Counted from the stretch's first letter, positions 17,771 through 27,912 are shown. The stretch: 64,000 nt of DNA from Lachnospiraceae bacterium M18-1 (GCA_000403295.2 KE159609.1:960725-1024724); one strand, 5' to 3'. Notes: generated from the sequence alone by a model not told the origin. Numbers and translations: made by a program.

Positions 17771-18571
17771 ATGAATCAGAAAATGAAGAAAATATGGCTG
17801 GAGGTGGGACTGGCCGTTGCACTTGTCGTAAGTTTAAGCTTTCTTGGAGCAAAGATGGGCTCCGAGCACCAGAAGAAAGAAGCAAAACTGGAACTGGCGG
17901 AGGCCGAGAACAAGTCTGCCGCAGAAAAGCAGGAAGGCAGTACGGCTGACGGGGCATCCGAAGGAAATGCGGAAGCCGGGTCAGGAGCATCAGATCCGGC
18001 ACCTGCACCCGAAGCAGAAGAAGTGATCGCGGACGGACAGTATCCGATCATGGGGAAAAGTTCGGTGACCGTGGAACAGATGGTGTCCTATTTTCTTTCG
18101 GCCGAGCTGCCTTATCCTGCGGAGCAGCTATCCAAGGGCGGGGCAGATTCTATTGAGACGTTCTGCCAGATGTACTATGAGGAGGCGGCGGCAGAAGGAG
18201 TGCGCCCGGAGGTTGCGTTTGTCCAGACGATGAAGGAGACGGGGTGGCTGCAGTACGGCGGGGATTCCTCCATTGAACAGTTCAATTTTGCCGGACTGGG
18301 TACCACGGGAGGCGGAGTGGCGGGCAATTCATACCCCGATGTCCGTACCGGAATCCGGGCACAGATTCAGCATTTAAAGGCATATGCCACCGCGGATGCG
18401 CTGGCTCAGGAGTGCGTGGACGACCGCTATGAATATGTCATGAAAGGGTCTGCCCCATATGTGGAATGGCTGGGCCAAAAAGAGAACCCGGGCGGCCAGG
18501 GCTGGGCGACAGCGGAGAATTATGGATATTCGATCGTGGAGATGATCCATAGTATGAACCAGATGAAGTGA
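17771..18571 (+). CDS. Secreted or membrane-anchored glucosaminidase-domain peptidoglycan hydrolase
   Basis: 266 residues. One N-terminal membrane helix (about 12-28) then an Ala/Glu/Gly-rich low-complexity spacer to about 90. The catalytic half (about 105-266) has VRPEVAFVQTMKETGWLQYGG, matching the GH73-like glucosaminidase family, with the general-acid Glu in KETGW, then FNFAGLGTTGGG and YPDVRTGIRAQIQHLKAYA. It would cut N-acetylglucosaminyl bonds in peptidoglycan outside the membrane. SD is AGGAGAA 8-9 bases before the ATG. Neighbours give no specific process. Confidence 0.85.
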   Translation: MNQKMKKIWLEVGLAVALVVSLSFLGAKMGSEHQKKEAKLELAEAENKSAAEKQEGSTADGASEGNAEAGSGASDPAPAPEAEEVIADGQYPIMGKSSVTVEQMVSYFLSAELPYPAEQLSKGGADSIETFCQMYYEEAAAEGVRPEVAFVQTMKETGWLQYGGDSSIEQFNFAGLGTTGGGVAGNSYPDVRTGIRAQIQHLKAYATADALAQECVDDRYEYVMKGSAPYVEWLGQKENPGGQGWATAENYGYSIVEMIHSMNQMK

Positions 18572-18602
18572 CAGATCATATAAAAGGTGCTGCCGGCTGT
18601 TC

Positions 18603-19007
18603 TTAAACAGGTATGATGCAGGGCTCATTATAATAAGGAATTTTTTTGTCATGAGTAACAAAGAACATATTTTCAGACTTTGCCTGCGCCAAAAGCAGCT
18701 TATCAAAGGGATTTTTATGCCGAGGTGCATCTTTCGGATACTCCAATGTATCAATCGTGAGAATGTGGTCAAGTTTTCCTTCAAGCAGTAAAAAATCTGC
18801 TTTTTGGCAGGCTTCGGCTAATTGGCTGCCAGTATATGGAAAATCTTCAGAGTGGGCAGCATGCTTCACTACAATTTCCCAAATAGATGCAATGCTGTAA
18901 TAGATAGTATTCTCAGGATTTTCCAAAAGGGTTCTGGCATGACGCGGTAATTCGCTGCTGTTGGTAACAGTCCACACGATAATATGTGTATCAAGTAAAA
19001 GATTCAT
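18603..19007 (-). CDS. PIN domain toxin (VapC-like RNase)
   Basis: 134 residues with the PIN layout: LLLDTHIIVWTV (acidic Asp-6), SIASIWEIVVKHA (acidic Glu), KNPFDKLLLAQA (Asp) and FVTHDKKI. All four expected acidic metal-binding residues are present, so a functional Mg-dependent ribonuclease is likely. Its ATG overlaps the stop of the upstream partner by 4 bp, typical of translational coupling in toxin-antitoxin pairs. It ends near 18603, against the end of the plus-strand glucosaminidase gene. Confidence 0.82.
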   Translation of the reverse strand: MNLLLDTHIIVWTVTNSSELPRHARTLLENPENTIYYSIASIWEIVVKHAAHSEDFPYTGSQLAEACQKADFLLLEGKLDHILTIDTLEYPKDAPRHKNPFDKLLLAQAKSENMFFVTHDKKIPYYNEPCIIPV

Positions 19008-19303
19008 AGGCGCTTCACCTCAAACATATCAGCAATTTCATCATCCCACTTATCAAAATTGGGGGTATCCGTAATGGTGCCGATTCCTGTTCCAAATCGT
19101 CTTGAGGGATCGGCGGTGATTTCTCTTACAGTTTTTTGATTCTCTTTTCCTGTTAAAAAGACAGAGGTCATATTGTTAATCTTGTTTTTATTATGCATCG
19201 CTTCCGCTGAAAATGCAATATAATTTAGCAGGCCGGACAGAAATGAAAAAATACGATTCACAGCAACAGATTGATTCTTAAGATTTTCGAAACTCCTTGA
19301 CAA
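19004..19303 (-). CDS. Putative antitoxin partner of the PIN toxin
   Basis: Up to 99 residues. The C-terminal part FGTGIGTITDTPNFDKWDDEIADMFEVKRL has the extended acidic tail expected to wrap a PIN toxin. The N-terminal part (VNRIFSFLSGLLNYIAFSAEAM) is not a recognisable DNA-binding fold. No convincing start or ribosome site is seen: TTG 19303 falls inside the -35 element of the opposite valS promoter, and the next in-frame ATG is at 19195. It may be truncated or a novel antitoxin. Confidence 0.5.
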   Translation of the reverse strand: MSRSFENLKNQSVAVNRIFSFLSGLLNYIAFSAEAMHNKNKINNMTSVFLTGKENQKTVREITADPSRRFGTGIGTITDTPNFDKWDDEIADMFEVKRL

Positions 19304-19325
19304 AAAAGCATTTGCCCGCTATGAT
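19297..19325 (+). promoter_or_regulatory. Sigma-A promoter of the valS T-box transcript
   Basis: TTGACA (19297-19302), 17 bp, TATGAT (19320-19325). It precedes the T-box leader by about 45 bp and overlaps the 5' end of the minus-strand antitoxin frame. Confidence 0.85.
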
Positions 19326-19370
19326 ATTGTTTAGTTCATTTGGAGTTAACAATTTTGTAAAATTTCAAAG

Positions 19371-19748
19371 GTGTTGAGAAAGAGGAGTACATAATTACTT
19401 CCCACAGAGAGGACGGCCCATCGGCTGGAAGGCGGTCCGGGTATGAGGATTATGGAACGTGGCTTTTGAACCGGATGCCAGAAGCGGGACAGGGAATCGT
19501 TGTTTGCTGGGGATACCGTCGTATACGGAAGAGCTGCCGCCGGCAGTTCCAAGCAGGACAGCGAGCAGCCCGGGATTCTGCGGGTAAGGCATCCCGTGGC
19601 GGTTTACGTTACAGAACCAGCAGTTATGTTATGGGGCGGCATGAAAAGCGGTGCGACCGTTTGTTTTCTATGTCACATCATAAGTATAGGAATTAAGGTG
19701 GTACCGCGGAGATACATTCGCCCTTTACATTAGTAAGGGGCTTTTTTG
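19371..19748 (+). ncRNA. T-box leader upstream of valS
   Basis: A long structured leader begins with GAGAAAGAGGAGTAC and contains the conserved T-box core AAGGTGGTACCGCGG (19695-19709). The downstream terminator GCCCTTTAC/GTAAGGGGC (19720-19741) is followed by six Ts. T-box RNAs read uncharged tRNA; the downstream valS implies tRNA-Val. A GTG triplet at 19459-19461 is a possible specifier codon, inferred only by position. Confidence 0.88.
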
Positions 19749-19784
19749 TATCATGGAGAAGTTTTTCGAACTTCTCCATGATAC
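19748..19784 (+). repeat. Perfect hairpin just after the T-box terminator
   Basis: GTATCATGGAGAAGTT pairs perfectly with AACTTCTCCATGATAC. Directly after comes CACTGCGGCGGAG, and a second small hairpin GAGAATCTG/CAGATTCTC sits at about 19840-19863. This resembles the window's other hairpin repeats in being followed by a CGGCG-rich tail. Confidence 0.65.
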
Positions 19785-19921
19785 AAAAAGCACTGCGGCG
19801 GAGAGGAATTATGCCGCTGAAGCGACCCGCCGCAGGCGGAGAATCTGCCAAGACAGATTCTCATTCGAATACCTCAAATATGAAAAATCCGTGAAGTACC
19901 ATGAGAAAAAGGAGGAGAATC

Positions 19922-22573
19922 ATGGGTAAGGAACTGGCAAAGACGTATAATCCAAAGGAGATTGAGGAAAAACTGTATGAGAAGTGGTGTGAAAACAAGT
20001 ATTTTCACGCAGAGGTGGATCGGGACAAAAAACCGTTTACGACCGTTATGCCCCCTCCGAATATTACAGGAAAGCTGCATATGGGGCATGCCCTGGACAA
20101 TACGCTTCAGGACATCCTGATCCGCTATAAGAGGATGGAAGGCTTCAATGCCCTTTGGGTGCCGGGAACCGACCATGCGGCCATTTCGACGGAAGTAAAA
20201 GTAACGAACCAGTTAAAATCCGAGGGGATCGACAAAAAAGAACTGGGACGGGAAGGATTTTTGAAGCGCACCTGGCAGTGGAAGGAGGAGTACGCGGGCA
20301 CCATTGAGAATCAGTTAAAGAAGATGGGCATCTCCTGCGACTGGGACCGGGAGCGGTTTACCATGGATGAAGGCTGTTCCAAAGCGGTGGAGGAAGTCTT
20401 TATCAAACTATATGAAAAAGGATATATTTACAAAGGGTCCAGGATCATCAACTGGTGTCCGGTATGCAAGACGTCCCTGTCCGACGCAGAGGTGGAGCAT
20501 GAGGAGCAGGGCGGACATTTCTGGCATATCAAGTATCCCATCGTGGGGACAGAGGATTTCCTGGAGATCGCAACCACCCGTCCGGAAACAATGCTGGGCG
20601 ATACGGCCATTGCGGTACACCCGGAGGATGAGCGGTACAAGGATATCATTGGAAAGCATGTTATGCTCCCGCTGGTGAATCGGGAGATCCCGATTGTGGC
20701 AGACTATTATGTAGATAAGGAATTTGGAACCGGAGCGGTGAAGATCACGCCGGCACACGACCCCAATGACTTCGAGGTAGGCAAGCGGCACAATCTGGAA
20801 GAGATCAACATCATGAATGATGACGCCACCATCAATGAGCGGGGCGGCAGATATGCGGGGATGGAGCGTTATGAGGCCAGAAAGGCCATTGTAAAGGATC
20901 TGGAAGAGCAGGGATTCCTTGTGAAGATCGAACCCCACTCCCACAATGTAGGAACCCATGACCGCTGCGGCACCACGGTGGAGCCGCTGATCAAGCAGCA
21001 GTGGTTTGTAAAGATGGAAGAGCTGGCCAAGCCTGCCATTGAGGCGCTTCACACGGGAGAACTGAAATTTGTGCCGGAGCGGTTCAACAAGATCTACCTG
21101 CACTGGCTGGAAAATATCAAGGACTGGTGCATCTCACGGCAGATCTGGTGGGGACATCGGATTCCGGCTTACTACTGCGACGCATGCGGGGAATTTGTAG
21201 TGGCAAGGGAGACGCCGGATAAGTGTCCCCACTGCGGAGGAACCCATTTTACGCAGGATGAGGATACGCTGGATACCTGGTTCAGCTCCGCGCTGTGGCC
21301 GTTTTCCACTCTTGGCTGGCCGGAAAAGACGGAGGATCTGGATTACTTCTATCCCACGGATGTGCTGGTGACCGGATATGACATCATATTCTTCTGGGTG
21401 ATCCGTATGGTGTTCTCCGGGCTGGAGCATACCGGAAAATCCCCCTTCCATACCGTGCTCATTCACGGGCTGGTGCGGGATTCCCTGGGGCGCAAGATGA
21501 GCAAGTCCCTGGGAAATGGAATTGATCCGCTGGAGATTATCGACCAGTACGGCGCGGATGCGCTGCGTCTGACGCTGGTAACCGGAAATGCCCCAGGCAA
21601 CGATATGCGTTTCTCCAATGAGAGGGTGGAGGCAAGCCGGAACTTTGCGAACAAGGTGTGGAACGCATCCCGTTTCATACTGATGAATATGAAAGAAAAC
21701 ATCGTGGAGGAGCCCGAGGATTCTCTGCTGGGACCTGCGGACAGGTGGATTCTGTCAAAGGCCAACAGCTTTGCAAAAGATGTGACGGAAAACATGGACA
21801 AGTTTGAGCTTGGGATCGCGGTTCAGAAGGTGTATGACTTTATCTGGGACGAGTTCTGCGACTGGTATGTGGAGCTGGCAAAATTCCGGATCTACCATGC
21901 AGAGGAGGACCCGGGTTCCGCGAAATGTGTCCTGTGGGTACTGAAAACCGTATTGGGGCAGGCGCTCAAGCTTCTGCATCCGTTCATGCCGTTCATTACG
22001 GAGGAAATTTACGGCGCGCTGGTGCCGGAGGAAGAATCCCTGATGATCTCGTCCTGGCCGAAATACCGGGCGGAATGGGAATTTCCGGCTGCGGAAGAAC
22101 TGATGGGCCATGTGAAAGATATCACCCGGGGCATCCGGAATATGCGTGCGGAGATGAACGTGCCCAATAACCGCAGGACGAAAGTGTTTATCGTCAGCGG
22201 GGACCGGGAGCTGCTGAACGGGATGGAAGTATTGAAGGAATCGGTAAAACCGCTGATGCTGGCAAATGATATCATCCTTCAATGTGAAAAGAAAGAGGCC
22301 GCAGAGGACGCGGTGTCGATTGTAGTGCCGGGGGCAGCGGTGTATCTGCCGCTGGAAGATCTGGTAGACTTTGAGCAGGAGCTGGAACGTCTGACCAAAG
22401 AGGAAGAAAAGCTGACAAAGGAGATTGCACGGGCGAAGGGAATGCTCTCCAACGAGAAGTTTTTGAGCAAGGCGCCGGAGAAGAAGGTGCAGGAGGAAAA
22501 GGAAAAGCTGGAGAAGTATACCCAGATGCTGGAACAGGTAAAGGAACGTATGGCTGGGCTGAAGAAAGCTTAG
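19922..22573 (+). CDS. valS: Valyl-tRNA synthetase
   Basis: About 883 residues. Class I signature [14 protein letters not shown] with HMGH at 53-56 and KMSKS at about 525-529, an editing domain in between ([17 protein letters not shown]) and a C-terminal coiled coil of the valine enzyme (about 800-883, [21 protein letters not shown]). CPVC and CDAC-CPHC suggest zinc sites. Start 19922 follows AAGGAGGAG; seven extra residues from 19901 lack support. It charges tRNA-Val with valine and is controlled by the T-box leader upstream. Confidence 0.97.
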   Translation: MGKELAKTYNPKEIEEKLYEKWCENKYFHAEVDRDKKPFTTVMPPPNITGKLHMGHALDNTLQDILIRYKRMEGFNALWVPGTDHAAISTEVKVTNQLKSEGIDKKELGREGFLKRTWQWKEEYAGTIENQLKKMGISCDWDRERFTMDEGCSKAVEEVFIKLYEKGYIYKGSRIINWCPVCKTSLSDAEVEHEEQGGHFWHIKYPIVGTEDFLEIATTRPETMLGDTAIAVHPEDERYKDIIGKHVMLPLVNREIPIVADYYVDKEFGTGAVKITPAHDPNDFEVGKRHNLEEINIMNDDATINERGGRYAGMERYEARKAIVKDLEEQGFLVKIEPHSHNVGTHDRCGTTVEPLIKQQWFVKMEELAKPAIEALHTGELKFVPERFNKIYLHWLENIKDWCISRQIWWGHRIPAYYCDACGEFVVARETPDKCPHCGGTHFTQDEDTLDTWFSSALWPFSTLGWPEKTEDLDYFYPTDVLVTGYDIIFFWVIRMVFSGLEHTGKSPFHTVLIHGLVRDSLGRKMSKSLGNGIDPLEIIDQYGADALRLTLVTGNAPGNDMRFSNERVEASRNFANKVWNASRFILMNMKENIVEEPEDSLLGPADRWILSKANSFAKDVTENMDKFELGIAVQKVYDFIWDEFCDWYVELAKFRIYHAEEDPGSAKCVLWVLKTVLGQALKLLHPFMPFITEEIYGALVPEEESLMISSWPKYRAEWEFPAAEELMGHVKDITRGIRNMRAEMNVPNNRRTKVFIVSGDRELLNGMEVLKESVKPLMLANDIILQCEKKEAAEDAVSIVVPGAAVYLPLEDLVDFEQELERLTKEEEKLTKEIARAKGMLSNEKFLSKAPEKKVQEEKEKLEKYTQMLEQVKERMAGLKKA

Positions 22574-22723
22574 ACGTGCCGTGTACCGTTATCGGCCGGC
22601 TGTACTAGTACAGCATGGGAAAAGCAGGAAGAAAGACAGGATACTATAAGGGTTTTCAGGTGAAATTTTGGGATGGATGGCTGCGCAAACGGCCATCCAT
22701 CCCAAACAGGGAGAGAAGTTAGG

Positions 22724-24937
22724 ATGAAGAAGGTTCAGATTAAGAAGCCGGATTTCAGGGGCTTCTTTCACAGGATGAAAAATTTGAAGATAGAAGACAT
22801 CAAGGCATATTGGATCGCAAGACGGGAACGCCGGGCAAGGATCCTCGAGGAGCGCCGCAACAGTAAATTTGCAAGAAGGATGGCGCCGGTCTACCGTTTT
22901 ATGAACCGGCTTTCCCTGGTGTTCCATTATTTGCTGGCATGTATATTGAATTTTTTTATAGAGGCGATTTCCAGGCTTTCCCTGTTTCAGGCATGGGAGT
23001 ATATGACGGAAACACCGAAGGTGTTTTTATTCAACTCCTTTTTGATCTTCGCCACCTTTTCCATTGTATATCTGGTCAGGAGGCGTGTTTTTGCAAGGAT
23101 CCTGCTCAGTGTATTCTGGTTGTTTTTAGGCGCCTGCAACGGGTATCTGCTGACAAAGCGGGTGACGCCCTTCAACGCACAGGACTTAAAAGTGCTTTCA
23201 GATGCCCTGTCGCTGACGGGAAATTACTTTTCGACCTTTGAACTGATCATGCTGATCGTGGGAATCGGCGCGGTCATCCTGTGGGTCGTCTCCATGTGGA
23301 GGCGGGGCGGCCAGTTTACCGGGAAAATGCATCGGATCATTGCGCTGTTCGGCGTGGGCTTCTGGATCATGGCCTATGTGGCGCTGACGGACATTGCCAT
23401 CGACCACAGGGTGATCTCCAATTATTTTGGAAACATTGCGTTTGCTTATGAAGATTATGGGTTCCCCTACTGTTTTACATCCAGCATTTTTAAGACCGGG
23501 ATCTCCGAGCCGGCGGGATATGGGGAGGAAACCATGGATGTCATCAGCGGCGGCGGGAAGATCACACAGAGTACAACGGGACGGAAGGAAGAAGAACTGC
23601 CCAATATCATCTTTGTGCAGCTGGAGTCATACTTTGATCCCACAGAGGTGGAGTGGCTGCAGTTCTCGGAGGATCCGATTCCGAACCTGCGGAAGATGTA
23701 TGAGGAGTATTCCAGCGGGTACTTTAAAGTGCCGTCCGTAGGCGCGGGTACGGCCAACACGGAATTTGAAGTGCTGACCGGTATGAGTATGCGGTTCTTT
23801 GGACCAGGGGAATATCCCTATAAGACATACGCAAAGACGAAGCTTTTGGAAAGCGCCGCTACTGCGCTGACCAGTCTGGGATACGGAGCCGAGGCGCTGC
23901 ATAACAACGGAGGAAACTTTTACAGCAGGGCGCAGGTATTCAACCACATGGGATTTGACCATTATACCAGTAAGGAATTTATGAATATCCTGCAGATGAC
24001 CCCAAAGGGCTGGGCCACGGATGATATCCTGATCCCGAATATCATGGATTCCATGGATACGACGGAAGGGCAGGATTTTGTATTCGCCATCAGTGTCCAG
24101 GGGCATGGGGATTACCCTGTGGAGAAAATGATCGAGAACCCCGTCATCCAGGTCAGCGGCGTGGAGGACGAGGGCAGACGAAACGCATGGGAATACTATG
24201 TGAATGAAGTATACGAGATGGATAAATTTGCCGGAGACCTGGTGAAGGCAGTAGAGGAACGGGAAGAACCATCCGTAATCGTTTTCTATGGAGACCATCT
24301 GCCGACCATGGATCTGCAGGCAAAGGATCTGAAAAGCCGGTATCTGTACAATACCAATTATGTGATCTGGGACAATATCGGCCTGAAAAAGAAAGACGGA
24401 AACTATGCGGCATATCAGATCATGGCAGAGGTGCTGGACCGTCTGGATATCCACTCAGGGACCGTGTTCAACTACCATCAGGAGCGCCGCCAGACGAAGA
24501 ACTATCTGGCCGATCTGGAACTGCTGCAGTATGATATCCTGTATGGGAAGCAGTATGTGTATCAGGAAAGCGGAAAACCAATCACATCCGGCCATATGGC
24601 GATGGGGGTCAAAGACACCTCGATCACGTCTCTGGTGGAGCAGTTAGACGGCACATACAGCGTATACGGAGAGAACTTTACCAAACAGAGCAAGATTTAT
24701 ATTAACGGCGAGAAGCAGAGCAGTACGTTTTTGAATAATACAAGGATTGATCTGAAAGAATCGGTTCTGAGAGAAGAGGATATTGTCATGGTGGCCCAGG
24801 TGGGCTCCAGTAATACCATTTTCCGAACCTCCAAAGAATATAAATACCGGGACGGGCGTTTCGTGCCCCTGCCCAGGAATACCAGTACGGTGAAGGCAGG
24901 GCGGAACGCGTTTATCGGACATGACGAGGGAGAGTAG
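22724..24937 (+). CDS. LTA synthase/sulfatase-type membrane phosphotransferase
   Basis: About 737 residues. A cytoplasmic basic N terminus precedes five or so transmembrane helices (to about 240). The extracellular alkaline-phosphatase-fold domain starts near 293 with NIIFVQLESYFDP (metal ligand Glu), the Thr nucleophile region GAGTANTEFEVLTG near 338, GHGDYP, and FYGDHLPTMD near 520 (Asp/His metal ligands). It belongs to the LtaS-like sulfatase family that moves phosphoglycerol-type head groups. A C-terminal extension of about 140 residues follows. The start at 22724 has a GGGAGAG nearby. folC begins 5 bp after its stop. Confidence 0.87.
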   Translation: MKKVQIKKPDFRGFFHRMKNLKIEDIKAYWIARRERRARILEERRNSKFARRMAPVYRFMNRLSLVFHYLLACILNFFIEAISRLSLFQAWEYMTETPKVFLFNSFLIFATFSIVYLVRRRVFARILLSVFWLFLGACNGYLLTKRVTPFNAQDLKVLSDALSLTGNYFSTFELIMLIVGIGAVILWVVSMWRRGGQFTGKMHRIIALFGVGFWIMAYVALTDIAIDHRVISNYFGNIAFAYEDYGFPYCFTSSIFKTGISEPAGYGEETMDVISGGGKITQSTTGRKEEELPNIIFVQLESYFDPTEVEWLQFSEDPIPNLRKMYEEYSSGYFKVPSVGAGTANTEFEVLTGMSMRFFGPGEYPYKTYAKTKLLESAATALTSLGYGAEALHNNGGNFYSRAQVFNHMGFDHYTSKEFMNILQMTPKGWATDDILIPNIMDSMDTTEGQDFVFAISVQGHGDYPVEKMIENPVIQVSGVEDEGRRNAWEYYVNEVYEMDKFAGDLVKAVEEREEPSVIVFYGDHLPTMDLQAKDLKSRYLYNTNYVIWDNIGLKKKDGNYAAYQIMAEVLDRLDIHSGTVFNYHQERRQTKNYLADLELLQYDILYGKQYVYQESGKPITSGHMAMGVKDTSITSLVEQLDGTYSVYGENFTKQSKIYINGEKQSSTFLNNTRIDLKESVLREEDIVMVAQVGSSNTIFRTSKEYKYRDGRFVPLPRNTSTVKAGRNAFIGHDEGE

Positions 24938-24942
24938 GCATT

Positions 24943-26235
24943 TTGACGTATGATGAGGCAGTGGAATATATTTTAAAGATTCCGAAATTTACGAAAAAAA
25001 ATTCTTTGGAGCATACGAAGGCATTCCTTTATTTTTTGGGAAATCCAGAACAGGGGATGAAGGTCATCCATGTGGCTGGGACCAATGGAAAAGGTTCTGT
25101 CTGTGTGTATATCGATGCCATGCTGAGGTCTGAGGGGAGGTCTGCGGGCCTCTTCGTATCCCCACATCTGATTCGGATGAATGAACGGATCCGGATTCGG
25201 GGAGAGCAGATTTCAGATTCGGAATTTGTGAGAGTGTTTGAGCAGGTGATGGAGAAAGTCAGGGAAATGGAACGTCTTGGCTTTCCTCATCCCACTTTTT
25301 TTGAAATGTTGTTTGGCATGGCAATGACCGCTTTTGCAGAGGCAGGAGTGGAATTTGCGGTGCTGGAGACCGGGCTGGGAGGGCGGCTGGATGCCACCAA
25401 CGCCGTAGAGCATCCGGCGGTGACAGCGATCACATCCATCGGAATGGATCACCGGGAGATCCTGGGGGATACATTGGAACAGATCGCGGCGGAAAAGGCG
25501 GGAATCCTGAAAAAAGACGTGCCGGTGTTTTACTCCGAAGGAGAGGAAACGTCCGATCAGGTGATAGAAAGCAGGGCAGCCCGGCTTGGGATTTCCTGTA
25601 AGAAAATCGGGAAAAATGCGTTCGAAAATCTGAGAATCGAACATAAAAATATTGCATTTTCCTGTACAAATGCGTATTATGGAACTACGGCATGGAAACT
25701 CCGCAATACAGGACTGTATCAGGCAGAGAATGCGGTGCTTGCCCTGGAGGTGATGCGAAGCCTGCTCGGGGAATCCGCATGTCCCAGGCTGTGGCAAAAA
25801 GCACTTGCAGAGGTTACCTGGGAAGGGCGTATGGAGGAGATCCTGCCGGGGATCTATATTGACGGAGCACATAATCTAAATGCTGTGGTCAGGTTCGTTC
25901 AGAGCGTGAGGGCACGCGGACCGCACAGGATCGCGGTGTTGTTTTCGGCGGTGCAGGAGAAGGCGTATGAAGAGATGACGGCGTATCTCTGCCGGAATCT
26001 GGAGGCTGATTATTACGTCGTGACCCAGATCGCGGACAGCCGGGCCGCAGACGCAGAGCAGCTTTCGGAAGCATTTGCGCGATACACGGACCGGCCGGTG
26101 GCGGTGATCGAATCCCCCCGGGATGCGCTGCATTATGTGAGGAAACACCAGGACGGCCGGGTAGTGTACTGTCTCGGCTCCCTTTATCTGGCCGGTATGC
26201 TCAAAGAACTGGCCGAGGAGGAAAGCATATGTTAA
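24943..26235 (+). CDS. folC: Folylpolyglutamate/dihydrofolate synthase
   Basis: 430 residues. P-loop GTNGKGSV at 46-53, LSPHLIRMNERIRI-like SPHLIRMNER, FFEMLFGMAMTAF and the GLGGRLDATN block are typical of Mur-ligase-fold FolC, with TSIGMDHREILGDTLEQIAAEKAGI in the middle. It adds glutamates to folates. Start is TTG 24943. Its last codons overlap the next small gene. Confidence 0.93.
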   Translation: MTYDEAVEYILKIPKFTKKNSLEHTKAFLYFLGNPEQGMKVIHVAGTNGKGSVCVYIDAMLRSEGRSAGLFVSPHLIRMNERIRIRGEQISDSEFVRVFEQVMEKVREMERLGFPHPTFFEMLFGMAMTAFAEAGVEFAVLETGLGGRLDATNAVEHPAVTAITSIGMDHREILGDTLEQIAAEKAGILKKDVPVFYSEGEETSDQVIESRAARLGISCKKIGKNAFENLRIEHKNIAFSCTNAYYGTTAWKLRNTGLYQAENAVLALEVMRSLLGESACPRLWQKALAEVTWEGRMEEILPGIYIDGAHNLNAVVRFVQSVRARGPHRIAVLFSAVQEKAYEEMTAYLCRNLEADYYVVTQIADSRAADAEQLSEAFARYTDRPVAVIESPRDALHYVRKHQDGRVVYCLGSLYLAGMLKELAEEESIC

Positions 26236-26363
26236 ATTACGAAGAAGAACTGAAAAAATTCAAACCAAGCCTGGAAGTAGAAGATATAGAGGATGCCGTA
26301 TATCAGGAGGATCTTACGGACATGTCTGATCTGCTCAAACAGGTCATGGATCAGAAAAAGTAG
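26229..26363 (+). CDS. 44-residue conserved-looking small protein between folC and the TPR gene
   Basis: ATG 26229 overlaps the folC stop by 7 bp, and the frame reads MLNYEEELKKFKPSLEVED, then IEDAVYQEDLTDMSDLLKQV to TAG 26363. Acidic, no membrane helix. GAGGAAAG upstream gives a good ribosome site. The overlap and site make a real gene likely. Function unknown. Confidence 0.65.
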   Translation: MLNYEEELKKFKPSLEVEDIEDAVYQEDLTDMSDLLKQVMDQKK

Positions 26364-26383
26364 AAAGAATATGGTGAGGTTTG

Positions 26384-27748
26384 ATGGACTATACGAAGAA
26401 AATCATCCGCCAGTCGAATTACTGGTATAATGACGGCCTGAAAAAGGCCCGGATACGGGATATGTCTGGCGCGATCGTCTCACTTCGGCGGAGTTTACAA
26501 TATAATAAAGGAAACATTACGGCGCGGAACCTCCTGGGGTTGGTCTACTATGGACGGGGAGAGGTTGTGGAGGCGCTGGTAGAATGGATCATCAGCAAGA
26601 ACCTGCGGCCAAAGAACAACCTGGCCAATTCCTACCTGCAGAATATCCAGCATTCGGCCAGAGGACTGGAGACGATCAACCAGTCTATTAAAAGGTTTAA
26701 CCAGTGTCTCGTCTACTGCCAGCAGAATGGAGAGGATATGGCGATCATACAGCTGAAGAAGATCACTGTATCGCATCCAACCTATTTGAAGGCATATCAG
26801 CTCCTGGCGCTGCTCTATCTGCATACCAGGCAGTATGCCCAGGCACAGCAGGTCCTGACTAAGGCGAGGAAGCTGGATACGACCAACGAGATCACGCTTC
26901 GCTACATGCAGGAGCTGACGCAGATTCGGGGGAAAAAAGCGAAAAAACCGGAGAATAAGGGGACAAAAAAGAAGAAAAAAAGAAAGAAAGAAACAGTAGA
27001 ATATAATCTGGGAAATGAGACCATCATTCAGCCGGCTCACCGGATGGTGAAAGAGCTGGCAGGAAGATTTACCCTGATGAACATCGTATTGGGCGCTGCC
27101 ATCGGCGCGGCGATCGTGTGGTTTCTGATCGTGCCTGCTGTGGATGAGACTAAGTCCGACAAGCGGAACAAGGAGGTTCTGGAGTACAGTGAACGGATCA
27201 ATGCACTAGAAGCGCAGCTCAGCGCGGTGACCAGGACACTGGATTCTTACCGCGCGGACAGTGCGGATTCAGAGGAAGCGGTGCAGACGGCGGCCGCCAC
27301 GGCGGAGAGCTACGAGAATCTGATGACGGCATCGGAACAGTACAATTCGGGAAGCTATTCGGAGGATACGATTGCGGATGTGCTCCTGGCCGTTAACCGG
27401 AACGCACTCGGGGAGAGCGGACAGGAACGGTATGACGATCTGACTTCGAGCATCTACCCGACGGCCTGCAGCATCTACTATGAGTCCGGAAGCGCTTCCT
27501 ACAATGTTGCCAACTACGATACGGCAATCGAGGTACTTTCCAAGGTTGTGACAATGGACGAAAGCTATGAGGACGGAGGGGCGCTCCTGACGCTGGGACT
27601 TGCCTGCCTGGATAACGGGGATCCTGAGTCAGCTACAACCTATCTGAAACGGGTCAACGAACTGTTTCCGGATACAGACAATGCACAAGAGGCAAAGACC
27701 AAGCTGGAGGAGATCGCGGCAGCGGCCAGCCAGGATACGGAACAATAA
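26384..27748 (+). CDS. TPR-repeat membrane protein
   Basis: About 454 residues. The cytoplasmic part (1-190) contains TPR-like repeats: GAIVSLRRSLQYNKGNITARNLLGLVYY, and TYLKAYQLLALLYLHTRQYAQAQQVLTKARKL. A very basic KKKKKRKK stretch near 200 precedes a single transmembrane helix at about 230-252. The outer part has a short coiled coil (270-300) and further TPR-like repeats (YNVANYDTAIEVLSKVVTM, DNGDPESATTYLKRVNELFP). Start 26384 has GGTGAGG. It probably scaffolds an envelope complex. Sits just after folC. Confidence 0.82.
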   Translation: MDYTKKIIRQSNYWYNDGLKKARIRDMSGAIVSLRRSLQYNKGNITARNLLGLVYYGRGEVVEALVEWIISKNLRPKNNLANSYLQNIQHSARGLETINQSIKRFNQCLVYCQQNGEDMAIIQLKKITVSHPTYLKAYQLLALLYLHTRQYAQAQQVLTKARKLDTTNEITLRYMQELTQIRGKKAKKPENKGTKKKKKRKKETVEYNLGNETIIQPAHRMVKELAGRFTLMNIVLGAAIGAAIVWFLIVPAVDETKSDKRNKEVLEYSERINALEAQLSAVTRTLDSYRADSADSEEAVQTAAATAESYENLMTASEQYNSGSYSEDTIADVLLAVNRNALGESGQERYDDLTSSIYPTACSIYYESGSASYNVANYDTAIEVLSKVVTMDESYEDGGALLTLGLACLDNGDPESATTYLKRVNELFPDTDNAQEAKTKLEEIAAAASQDTEQ

Positions 27749-27853
27749 AAGGATTGCAGATGTTGCTGCTCACGGCCTGAACGTGTACTTGCTGCACGGT
27801 CAGCCGCCATACGAAAGAAAAGGATATGTAGAGGATACATGTCCTTTTTTCTT

Positions 27854-27912
27854 GTTCTATAGGAAACTTCTCCGAATTTTCCTATAGAACAAAAACCCTC
27901 CGGGGGATGCGC
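27854..27912. repeat. Hairpin repeat copy B, upstream of the spoIIA operon
   Basis: GTTCTATAGGAAA (27854-27866) pairs with TTTCCTATAGAAC (27878-27890), then AAAAACCCTCCGGGGGATGCGCA, the same block as copy A at 17.6 kb. It follows TGTCCTTTTTTC at 27838-27850, so it may also end TPR-gene transcription. Between 27912 and 28034 nothing coding is seen. Confidence 0.7.
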
